From: Lactonifactor sp050944855
GTDB lineage: Bacteria; Bacillota; Clostridia; Lachnospirales; Lachnospiraceae
Reading direction: 5' to 3'
DNA length: 64,000 bases
Assembly: GCA_050944855.1 (NCBI GenBank)
Contig: JBMNRU010000012.1
Location: 18,851 to 82,850, forward strand
The notes below the pieces were generated by a model that saw only the letters and a list, made by a program, of their open reading frames with translations, searched no databases and was not told the origin of the DNA. Below are positions 45,168-52,663 of this stretch, one piece after another (the first letter of the stretch is position 1; each line of letters opens with the position of its first letter). The position numbers were made by a program, and so were the translations under genes.

Positions 45168-45218
45168 TCCGACTAAAATCCGACAAAAGTCCGACAGTTT
45201 CCCTACTGAAAGTCCGAC
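45166..45218 (+). repeat. Four short direct repeats of (A)GTCCGAC
   Basis: AGTCCGAC occurs at 45166-45173, 45188-45195 and 45211-45218, with a one-base variant (ATCCGAC) at 45178-45184. The copies lie just at and after the end of the preceding gene, spaced about 10 and 23 bp apart. They could be binding sites for an ICE regulator or recombination factor. Confidence 0.6.
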
Positions 45219-45285
45219 TTGTAAAGTGTTAAGCTTGGTATGCTGGGAGATAGCAGCATATTAAGAAAACTACATATTATCTTAT

Positions 45286-45320
45286 TGCCTCGTGCCAATA
45301 GCGGTGCGGGGCATTTTTTA
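45286..45320 (+). terminator. Rho-independent terminator
   Basis: TGCCTCG at 45286-45292 pairs with CGGGGCA at 45307-45313 (one G-T pair), followed by TTTTTTA. It ends the transcript of the gene at 44607-45167. Confidence 0.75.
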
Positions 45321-45397
45321 TGCCGTCTTCCAGACATTGCATAAACGGAAGCCTGAAATTATCGGTTTCTGATTTATGCCGTAAAGGAGGAAACGGT

Positions 45398-45685
45398 ATG
45401 TATTACGATTTAAAAGAGATGGGAAAGCGAATCCAAAATTTGAGAAAGGAAAAAGGACTGACGCAAGAACAGCTGGCAGAAAAATTGAATGTTAGTACAA
45501 GTAATCTCGGAAAGCTCGAAAGAGGTTTACAGGGAGTATCTATTGATCTGCTGATTGAAATTGGCTTTTTCTTCAATGTCAGCACAGATTATTTATTGAT
45601 TGGATGTAGTATTCCAAATTACAAAGCTAGTAAAGATATTGATTCTATGATTACTCAGCTACAAGCTTTGAAGAAAAAAATATAA
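45398..45685 (+). CDS. XRE-family regulator
   Basis: I start at ATG 45398, set by AAAGGAGG at 45383-45390, which removes a spurious upstream extension. The 95-residue protein has a canonical helix-turn-helix (LTQEQLAEKLNVSTSNLGKLERG). Its C-terminus (DYLLIGCS) follows the usual XRE pattern. It lies between the terminator upstream and a long noncoding region, and may regulate the toxin or recombinase genes downstream. Confidence 0.88.
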   Translation: MYYDLKEMGKRIQNLRKEKGLTQEQLAEKLNVSTSNLGKLERGLQGVSIDLLIEIGFFFNVSTDYLLIGCSIPNYKASKDIDSMITQLQALKKKI

Positions 45686-45689
45686 AATC

Positions 45690-46140
45690 CGCCGTACCAC
45701 GGTGGGTAAACGCCGTACGAGGTCATAAAAATCAGAAATGAAATCAGTTAAACTTTAGATGTACTCAAGAAAAGTACAAAAAACTTAGATCTTTGAAAAT
45801 TGAATATCATTCATCAGGTACGTTCCTGTTGTCGGTGTGAAAACATCAGCCACGTCAGTGATACGCCACAACTGTACGAAGTAAATAAGCAAATCAAAAA
45901 TATTATTTACAGGATTACACGAGCGAGTCTTATCAGCTAGTAAATATTGAGTAGCACTCAATAAGGCAATGAAAGCAACAGGTACAATGATACTTCTCTA
46001 CGGAGCTGGCGGAGAACCCGGCGGAGGGCAGAAACCCTATGGAACTGTTTCGCTAACAGTCGCTTGATGATTTCCCAATAAAGATACTTTATCTCTCCCT
46101 AGGGGTGTTTAGAACAAATGTAGGGTTCACATATACGCAT
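45690..46140 (+). ncRNA. Candidate large structured RNA upstream of the PemK gene
   Basis: There is no credible protein in 45686-46214. Instead, several perfect hairpins are present: GTAAATAA/TTATTTAC (45881-45910), TATTGAGT/ACTCAATA with a 3-nt loop (45945-45963), CTGT/ACAG near 46044-46058, AGATA/TATCT near 46083-46094, and AACCCTA/TAGGGTT closing about 46033-46127. GGCGGAG is repeated near 46007-46026. A GTTGT/ACAAC pair encloses 45830-45872. Such density suggests a folded RNA, but I cannot match it to a named family. Confidence 0.5.
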
Positions 46141-46214
46141 GGAAAAGCTGTAATTGCTTATTTTGCTGTTGCAGCTTTTCGGTACATACCCAAGAAAAAA
46201 AGGAGGTCATTTTT

Positions 46215-46607
46215 ATGATGAAGAAAGATTGGGCGTATCGTAGAGGCGATATATATTATGCTGATTTGAACCCTGTATGCGGCTCTGAACAAGGAGGAAT
46301 GCGACCGGTGGTAGTCATTCAGAATAATACCGGTAATAAACACGCACCGACTTTAATCGTAGCTATGGTAACCACAAAAGTAGGAAATAAACCAAGTTTA
46401 CCAACACATTATTTAATTAGAAATAATGACGCATTAGCAGAGCCGTCTATTGTTTTACTTGAACAAATTAGAACGATAGATAAAAAGCGTATTAAATCAT
46501 ACTTAGGAAAGACAACAAAAAAAGAATTATTGGGAATTGATAAAGCACTTCTTAGAAGCCTATCGTTAAATTATTTGATTTCTGTCAAAGAACCAAGAAT
46601 GGGGTGA
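46215..46607 (+). CDS. PemK/MazF-family toxin-like endoribonuclease
   Basis: The 130-residue protein begins with the family signature RRGDIYYADLNPVCGSEQGG, and RPVVVIQNN follows, typical of MazF/PemK RNases. ATG 46215 follows AAAGGAGGTC. No standard MazE-type antitoxin lies next to it; the following small gene is a different family. In related ICEs a gene of this type precedes the recombinases and may act in maintenance, but its partner is unclear. Confidence 0.88.
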   Translation: MMKKDWAYRRGDIYYADLNPVCGSEQGGMRPVVVIQNNTGNKHAPTLIVAMVTTKVGNKPSLPTHYLIRNNDALAEPSIVLLEQIRTIDKKRIKSYLGKTTKKELLGIDKALLRSLSLNYLISVKEPRMG

Positions 46608-46613
46608 TAACGG

Positions 46614-46853
46614 ATGAATGCAGAACAAATGAAAAAGATAGATATTCGTACCGTTGATCCTAAAGAGCTTGTGGAGCGTCAATCGGTAAAGGTGGATATG
46701 AGCCTTCCACGAGAAGAAAGAATCAAGCAATATATCAAACAGATTAAAAATCCATATTGTTATCTTGATGGTGATGTGGTTGTAAAGGTCAGTTTTCAAG
46801 AGGAAGGAGTAACATTGGAACAGCGACTAGAAGCATATATTCGCAGTTTGTAG
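46614..46853 (+). CDS. Small ICE protein after PemK (DUF6870-like)
   Basis: The 79-residue protein starts 6 nt after the toxin stop with a weak GGGGTGAT site. It holds the segment DMSLPREERIKQYIKQIKNPYCYLDGD, typical of small proteins before serine recombinases in related elements. It might buffer the PemK-like toxin by position, but no antitoxin fold is recognisable. Confidence 0.72.
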   Translation: MNAEQMKKIDIRTVDPKELVERQSVKVDMSLPREERIKQYIKQIKNPYCYLDGDVVVKVSFQEEGVTLEQRLEAYIRSL

Positions 46854-46862
46854 ATTTGCCAA

Positions 46863-46888
46863 GGGTGTCGGGAACAGTCTCGACATCC
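46863..46888 (+). promoter_or_regulatory. Hairpin upstream of the recombinase operon
   Basis: GGGTGTCG (46863-46870) pairs with CGACATCC (46881-46888), with one G-T pair and a 10-nt loop. No T-run follows, so it is more likely a regulatory hairpin than a terminator. It sits 54 nt before recombinase 1. Confidence 0.4.
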
Positions 46889-46941
46889 TAAACAAATTTC
46901 CGTAAAAAGGGTACTCTGCTGGTGAAAGGAGATGATTCATT

Positions 46942-48573
46942 ATGGCAGAAAAAATATGGAATGTCGGAGCATATACGAGACTTTCTCGTGATGATGGCGA
47001 TAAAGCTGAAAGTGAATCAATCGGAAGCCAGAAAGAGATTATCCGAGATTTTATTCAGAATAAAAAAGATATGGTTATCATTAAAGAATATGTTGATGAC
47101 GGTTATTCGGGAGTAAGTTTTGAAAGACCCGGATTTAAACAAATGATGGAAGATGTTAAGGCAAAGAAAATCGATTGTATCATTTGTAAAGACTTATCCC
47201 GTTTTGCAAGAAACTACATAGACTCAGGTCGTTATCTTGAAAAGATATTCCCTTTTATGGGAGTAAGGTTTATTGCAATCAATGATAACTATGATAGTGC
47301 CGGAGAAAAATCACAGTCAGATTCTCTGATTGTTCCATTTAAGAATCTAATCAATGACGCTTATTGTAAGGATATTTCCATGAAGATTCGCAGTCAGCTG
47401 GATATTAAAAGAAAGATGGGAGATTTTATCGGTGCTTTTGCAGTCTATGGATATAAGAAAGACCCTGAAAACAAGAATAAGCTTCTTGTTGATGAACAGG
47501 CAGCACAAGTTGTGGAACTCATTTTCCGTTTAAGACTTCAAGGTATGAGCAATTCCGGTATCGCAGAAAAGCTTAATGATATGGGAGTGCTTAGTCCTAT
47601 GGAATATAAGCGATCTAATGGAATGAGATACGAATCAGGATTCAGAGCTAATGAAATAGCGTTATGGACACCTGTTGCAGTTCTTAGGATTCTAACAAAC
47701 GAGGTTTATCTTGGAACGCTTATTCAGCATAAGCGAGGAACACCTAACTACAAGGTGAAAAAGGAAATTCAATATAGCCGAGAAGATTGGATTGTGATTG
47801 AAGAAAATCACGAAGCAATTGTTACTAAAATTGATTTTGATACAGTACAGTCATTACTTCAACGAGATGTGCGAGTAGCACCGCAAGAAGAATCTGTACA
47901 CCTGTTTTCCGGTTATGTTCATTGCGGAGATTGCGAACATACAATGGTTCGTAAAGCTGTTCCAAGCAGAGGTAAGAAATATTACTACTATGTTTGTTCC
48001 ACTCACAAAGCAAAGCTTGGTTGCAGCTCTCATAGCTTCAGTGAAAGCAAGCTTAATAAGATTGTGCTGTCGCTTGTACAAGACCATATTCAGCAGATAT
48101 GCAGACTTGATGAGGTACTCGATTACATAGCCGCACTTCCGGAAAGTCAAAGAGAGATATTCAATTACGATGCTCAACTGACAAAGCTAAATGAAGAAAT
48201 CCAAAGGTTTCAAGATTTGAAGCTTAATCTTTACAGTGATATGGCAGATGGTGTTATAAGTAAGGAAGAATATATGGAGTTTCGTGCCGGCTATGACAGA
48301 AAAATTCAAGCAAGGCAACAATCCCTTGTTCAATTAAAAGAAGAGCGAGAGCAGGCTGTGGAAAGTAATCAAAGAAGTGCTACTTGGATAGAGCTTTTCA
48401 AACAGTATGAAAACATTACGGAGCTTCAAAGGTCTGTGATAGTGAATTTGATTGAACGAATTATTATCTATGACTCAAAGCATATTGAAGTTGTTTTTCG
48501 TTATGAAGACCAGCTTCATAGTGCAATGCAGTATGTAGAAAGATTTTCAGAAATAATTGAGGAGGTTGTCTGA
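46942..48573 (+). CDS. Large serine recombinase 1
   Basis: The 543-residue enzyme has the resolvase domain with catalytic Ser15 in TRLSRDD and the conserved region DDGYSGVSFERPGF. The recombinase domain follows, with a zinc ribbon (HCGDCEH ... CSTHKAKLGC, about residues 330-360) and a coiled-coil C-terminus. ATG 46942 follows AAAGGAGATGATT. Large serine recombinases integrate and excise ICEs at short cores. Three occur in tandem here, so the individual roles cannot be assigned from sequence. Confidence 0.95.
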   Translation: MAEKIWNVGAYTRLSRDDGDKAESESIGSQKEIIRDFIQNKKDMVIIKEYVDDGYSGVSFERPGFKQMMEDVKAKKIDCIICKDLSRFARNYIDSGRYLEKIFPFMGVRFIAINDNYDSAGEKSQSDSLIVPFKNLINDAYCKDISMKIRSQLDIKRKMGDFIGAFAVYGYKKDPENKNKLLVDEQAAQVVELIFRLRLQGMSNSGIAEKLNDMGVLSPMEYKRSNGMRYESGFRANEIALWTPVAVLRILTNEVYLGTLIQHKRGTPNYKVKKEIQYSREDWIVIEENHEAIVTKIDFDTVQSLLQRDVRVAPQEESVHLFSGYVHCGDCEHTMVRKAVPSRGKKYYYYVCSTHKAKLGCSSHSFSESKLNKIVLSLVQDHIQQICRLDEVLDYIAALPESQREIFNYDAQLTKLNEEIQRFQDLKLNLYSDMADGVISKEEYMEFRAGYDRKIQARQQSLVQLKEEREQAVESNQRSATWIELFKQYENITELQRSVIVNLIERIIIYDSKHIEVVFRYEDQLHSAMQYVERFSEIIEEVV

Positions 48574-48575
48574 TT

Positions 48576-50303
48576 ATGGCAAGAAGAGCAAGAAGAACAT
48601 ATAAAGAAGCGGTTGAATCCATTAAGCCTGTTGCACCTGAACAAGTTTTGGAATGGCAGACAGCGATTTATGCAAGACTTTCCATTGAAAACAGTGGTAA
48701 AGATGATAAAGGTGAATCTATTGAGGGTCAGATTGAAATCTGCAAGGAATATGTGGAAGAACACCCATATCTTCATTTGGTTGATGTTTATTGTGATAAT
48801 GGTTGGACAGGAACAAATACCAATCGTCCTGAGTTTCAAAGGTTATTAAACGACATCAATAATGGAAAGATAAAAGCACTTGTTATCAAGGACTTTTCAA
48901 GATTTTCTCGTGATTATATTGAAGCCGGAAATCTACTTGAAAATGTATTCCCTTTTATGGGAGTAAGATTTATTTCGGTATCTGATAATTACGATAGCTT
49001 TGAAACAGATGGTTCGGCAGAAAGTTTGTTGATTCCATTAAAGAATCTAATTAACAGTTACTATTCAAAAGATATTTCAAAAAAAGTATCTACTGCGGTA
49101 CATACGAAACAACTTGCAGGAGAACATATCCCAAGTATGATTCCGTATGGATATATAAAATCAACCACAAGGGAGTATCGTTTTGAGCCTGACCCTGAAA
49201 CGGCAGCTAATGTTACACGAATCTTTCAGATGAGGATTGATAAAGTACCACTTAATCATATTGCAAATACTTTTAATGATGAAGGTATTCCTTCTCCGGG
49301 AAAGCTTCGCTACCTCAGAGGACAGACAAGTGATAAACGATATGAAACTTCAAAGTGGTCTGCACAACTTATTAAGCAGATTTTAAGAAACCCTACCTAT
49401 TTAGGACATCTTGTATTTGGAAGAATGCCAACAGCTTTGTATTTAGGAAAACCTAACTATCAATATGAGCCTGATGAAAGCAAATGGCGTGTGCTTGAGA
49501 ATATGCACGAACCACTTGTTACTCAAGAAGTATTTGATAAGGCAAAGAAAATGGAAATTGAAGGACGAAAAGTTTGGGAAGAAAGACTTGAAAAAAGCAA
49601 GGAATACAGAGAAAGTAATCCGCCAATTTTAAAAGGCTTTGTTTATTGTGGTGAGTGTGGAAGTAAAATGCGATACCATCGTTATCGTCCAGACCAAAAG
49701 CTATCTGGAACTTATGAATGTCCGAACTACAAATATAAGAAATGCGGTGGTACACATTCTGTTTCACAAGATAAACTCAAAGAGATTGTGTGGAATGTAT
49801 TATCAGACCAGCTTCATATTTTCTGTGATTTTGAAGAATTGATTCAGAAATTAAATCATTCCGATAGTGCGACAAAACAACAAGCTGTCTATAAGGAAGA
49901 AATGCAGAGCATATTGGTGAAAATCAAGAACAGGCAAGGTAAACGAGAAAGGCTATATGAAGATTTTACGGAAGGTATTTTGACACCGGAAGAATACCAA
50001 TATATGAAGCAACAGTTTGACAATGAGTATCAGGAACTTAATGCTCAATATAACTCTTTACAGATGAAGCAACAGAAATTAAAAAAGGCTTTATCAGATA
50101 AAAATGAATGGTATTTACATATGCAGATGATTCAGCAGTCAAAGGAAGTTGATGAAAGTGTCCTAAAAGCAATGGTTGATAAGATTATTGTTTATCAGCC
50201 AGCTTTAAAGGAACGCAGAATCGAAGTAAAGCTAAAGTATCAGGATGCATTAGCTGTTCTGTTATCTGCATATGAAGAATTGATGGGAGGCGAAGCAAAG
50301 TGA
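48576..50303 (+). CDS. Large serine recombinase 2
   Basis: The 575-residue enzyme has an extra N-terminal tail of about 28 residues, then catalytic Ser36 in YARLSIEN and the pair GWTGTNTNRPEF. A zinc ribbon (YCGECGSKM ... CPNYKYKKCGG) lies near residues 357-390. It starts 2 nt after recombinase 1 and its stop overlaps recombinase 3 (GTGA), so all three are one operon. Confidence 0.95.
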   Translation: MARRARRTYKEAVESIKPVAPEQVLEWQTAIYARLSIENSGKDDKGESIEGQIEICKEYVEEHPYLHLVDVYCDNGWTGTNTNRPEFQRLLNDINNGKIKALVIKDFSRFSRDYIEAGNLLENVFPFMGVRFISVSDNYDSFETDGSAESLLIPLKNLINSYYSKDISKKVSTAVHTKQLAGEHIPSMIPYGYIKSTTREYRFEPDPETAANVTRIFQMRIDKVPLNHIANTFNDEGIPSPGKLRYLRGQTSDKRYETSKWSAQLIKQILRNPTYLGHLVFGRMPTALYLGKPNYQYEPDESKWRVLENMHEPLVTQEVFDKAKKMEIEGRKVWEERLEKSKEYRESNPPILKGFVYCGECGSKMRYHRYRPDQKLSGTYECPNYKYKKCGGTHSVSQDKLKEIVWNVLSDQLHIFCDFEELIQKLNHSDSATKQQAVYKEEMQSILVKIKNRQGKRERLYEDFTEGILTPEEYQYMKQQFDNEYQELNAQYNSLQMKQQKLKKALSDKNEWYLHMQMIQQSKEVDESVLKAMVDKIIVYQPALKERRIEVKLKYQDALAVLLSAYEELMGGEAK

Positions 50304-51886
50304 AACTATATTTGTATATCAGATTATCAAGTGCTGATAGAGATATGAAGCATAAAACTGAAAGTGATAGTATAGCGAATCAGCGTTCACTTCTTCATCA
50401 ATATTTGAATAGCCACAAAGAACTTCAATCGTATGAGGTACAAGAGTTTGTAGATGATGGTTATACAGGTACAAACGATCATCGTCCGGCTTTTGAAAGT
50501 ATGATTGAGCATTTAAAAAATGGTGATTCAAAGCTTGTTATCTGTAAGGATTTTAGCCGATTTTTTCGTGATTATGTTGAAATTGGCGATTATTTAGAGC
50601 GTATCTTACCTTTCTTGGGAGTACGCTTTATCTCCGTTAATGACAATTACGACAGCAACAACTATATTGGTACAACAGGCGGTATAGATGTTGTTATGCA
50701 ATCTATAGTCTATTCCTTTTATAGTAAGGACTTGTCGCAAAAGATTAAAACAGTAATGCGAGCCAAAGCAAAGAAGGGACAATATATCGGTTCATTTGCT
50801 CCTTATGGGTATATAAAAGACCCGAAGAATAAAAATCATTTACTTGTTGACCCTGAAACAGCTCCCGTTGTTAGAAGAATCTTTGATATGGCAATCAACG
50901 GAAAAATCGTGAGTGAGATAGCTACTGTATTGAATAGAGAGAAAATTGAAACTCCGGCACAGTATTTTAGGAGGATGTTTCCTGATAAAAAGAAACATCG
51001 AAAAGTTTCAAAAGGAAATAGTTGGGACAGTTCCAATATACGAAGAATTATCCAACACAAGATTTATACAGGTGCAGTAGTAAGTCAAACAAGGCAATGG
51101 AAAAACATTGAGGTAGAACATACCTTTATGCGTGATGAATCTGAATGGATTGTTGTTCCTGACTGTCATGAAGCGATAGTAAATAATGTGGAGTATGAAA
51201 AAGCTCAGGCAGCAATCAGAAAGATTGGTCATTATGAGCGTGATAACAAAGATTATTTGCTCCGTTCACTTATTCGATGTGGTGTGTGTGGCAGAGCGAT
51301 GTCAAGAAATCCAAGAGGAAAAGAAGTTGCTTATTATTGTGATAAGTCAAGATTTGTAGAAGATACAGAGTGTCCCGTAGGTGAAAGATTCATGGAAAAA
51401 GATTTGGAAAAAGTTGTTACTGATAACTTCGTCAGTATGCTGAATCTGATTGTAGACTATGAAAAGAAACTGAAAGACGCTGTTGGTAAAACCAAAGGTA
51501 CAGAAGCTAATCTGAAGCAATCTATTCTAAGATTAGAAAAGAGTATCAAACAAAACAGTCAGGCAAAAGTAACTGCTTATGAAAGATACTCTGATGGTGC
51601 TATTAGCAGAAATGAATTTATGGCAATTCGTGACCATCTTGCAATGGAACTTGAACAGTATAATCAAGAAAAGCAAAACACAGAAAAACAATTATCCGAG
51701 CTGCAAAGTGCGATTGATCCTGAGCTTAATCAGCTAAGTGCAACTGCACATGAATTTCTAAATGCAGAGCAGATAACCAATCAAATGCTGTTGTTTTTCA
51801 TTGACAGGATTTATGTTTATAGTGGTATGCGAATTGAGATTAGATACAAATTTAAAGACACATTGAGAGAAGTTTTAGAACCGTAA
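50300..51886 (+). CDS. Large serine recombinase 3
   Basis: The GTG at 50300 overlaps the stop of recombinase 2. The 528-residue protein carries catalytic Ser10 in YIRLSSADR, DDGYTGTNDHRPAF, and a zinc ribbon (RCGVCGRAM ... CDKSRFVEDTEC) near residues 330-360. It is the last ICE gene before the right end, 98 nt from the terminal repeat, the usual place for the enzyme that acts on the element's own att sites. Confidence 0.95.
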   Translation: MKLYLYIRLSSADRDMKHKTESDSIANQRSLLHQYLNSHKELQSYEVQEFVDDGYTGTNDHRPAFESMIEHLKNGDSKLVICKDFSRFFRDYVEIGDYLERILPFLGVRFISVNDNYDSNNYIGTTGGIDVVMQSIVYSFYSKDLSQKIKTVMRAKAKKGQYIGSFAPYGYIKDPKNKNHLLVDPETAPVVRRIFDMAINGKIVSEIATVLNREKIETPAQYFRRMFPDKKKHRKVSKGNSWDSSNIRRIIQHKIYTGAVVSQTRQWKNIEVEHTFMRDESEWIVVPDCHEAIVNNVEYEKAQAAIRKIGHYERDNKDYLLRSLIRCGVCGRAMSRNPRGKEVAYYCDKSRFVEDTECPVGERFMEKDLEKVVTDNFVSMLNLIVDYEKKLKDAVGKTKGTEANLKQSILRLEKSIKQNSQAKVTAYERYSDGAISRNEFMAIRDHLAMELEQYNQEKQNTEKQLSELQSAIDPELNQLSATAHEFLNAEQITNQMLLFFIDRIYVYSGMRIEIRYKFKDTLREVLEP

Positions 51887-51896
51887 AAATGTGTCC

Positions 51897-51925
51897 TTGT
51901 TGGAGCTAAGATTGTCTGTTAAAAT
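51897..51925 (+). promoter_or_regulatory. Outward promoter at the ICE right end
   Basis: TTGTTG (51897-51902) and TAAAAT (51920-51925) are separated by 17 bp, with TG one base before the -10 (extended -10). It lies after the last ICE gene and points out of the element. In the integrated state it faces the 3' part of hsdM and hsdS. In the excised circle it would face the repA/parAB genes. Confidence 0.55.
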
Positions 51926-51983
51926 GTTTTGTAAAGAAACAATTAAGGCAATCATAAAATTAGCTCAGCAAGGGCATATTTTT

Positions 51984-52005
51984 TTAGTCCTAAGCTAACA
52001 CGAGC
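51984..52005. repeat. Right terminal inverted repeat of the ICE
   Basis: It matches the reverse complement of 848-869 at 15 of 22 positions, with the perfect block TTAGTCCTAA at 51984-51993. Confidence 0.75.
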
Positions 52006-52006
52006 A

Positions 52007-52009
52007 AAT
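52007..52009. other. attR crossover, AAT core
   Basis: AAT at 52007-52009 repeats the Asn codon of attL and is followed by CCG CCT TTC GGC ACC, which encodes PPFGT, the continuation of the hsdM catalytic motif. Confidence 0.8.
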
Positions 52010-52663
52010 CCGCCTTTCGGCACCAAGAAGGGCGGCGAGCGTGCCACCCGGGACGACTTCACTTTCCCCACCAGCAACAAGCAGCTCAACTTCCTCCAGC
52101 ACATCTACCGCAGCCTGAAAGCCAACGGCAAAGCCCGGGCCGCCGTGGTGCTGCCGGATAATGTGCTGTTTGCCGATGGCGACGGCGAGAAGATCCGCTG
52201 CGACCTGATGGACAAGTGTGATCTGCACACCATTCTCCGTCTGCCCACCGGCATTTTCTACGCCCAGGGCGTCAAGACCAACGTGCTGTTCTTCACCCGT
52301 GGCAAGAGCGACAAGGGCAACACCAAGGAGGTCTGGTTCTACGATCTGCGTACCAATATGCCCAGCTTTGGCAAGACCACTCCGCTGAAAACCGAGCATT
52401 TCGCGGACTTTGAGAAGGCTTACGAGGCTGAGAACCGCCATGCTGTGCAGGACGAGCGGTGGAGCGTCTTTACCCGAGAGCAGATCGCGGAAAAGGGCAA
52501 CAGCCTGGATCTGGGCCTTATCCGGGATGACTCGGTGCTGGACTACAACGACCTGCCCGACCCGGCAGAGAGTGCAGAAGAAGCCGCCGCCAACCTGGAA
52601 GAGGCCGTTGACCTGCTCATGAGTGTGGTGAAGGAACTGAGGGCGCTGGAGGTGCAGGACTGA
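52007..52663 (+). pseudogene. hsdM: HsdM, 3' part
   Basis: The frame resumes with N-P-P-F-G-T-K-K-G-G, continues through VVLPDNVLF and GVKTNVLFF, typical of the second half of HsdM, and stops at TGA 52661-52663. It has no start codon of its own near the junction; the first ATG is at 52242 and GTG 52145 is possible. Joined to 83-847 at AAT it gives one intact protein of about 473 residues, the expected length for HsdM. The stop overlaps hsdS by one base (TGATG). Confidence 0.93.

Larger units (their letters stand above)
848..52006. mobile_element. Integrative and conjugative element, about 51.2 kb, inserted in hsdM
   Basis: The element interrupts one open reading frame, hsdM, whose halves flank it in the same frame. 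It has imperfect terminal inverted repeats, a short AAT duplication at the junctions, three serine recombinases at its right end, a relaxase with MobC, and a type IV secretion set (VirD4, VirB4, PrgI, TrbL/VirB6-like, NlpC/P60). It also has plasmid-like RepA and ParAB genes, topoisomerase III, and a cargo of phage-defence genes. Gene order resembles the Tn1549-like conjugative transposons of Bacillota, with added cargo between the relaxase and the regulatory end. Its base composition is AT-rich compared with hsdM and hsdS. All the core conjugation genes I would expect are present and open, so it looks intact and possibly mobile. Confidence 0.93.

Noticed and set aside
45166..45218. Possible CRISPR array of GTCCGAC repeats
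   Set aside because: Repeats are only 7-8 bp and intervals vary from 4 to 15 bp; no cas genes are present.
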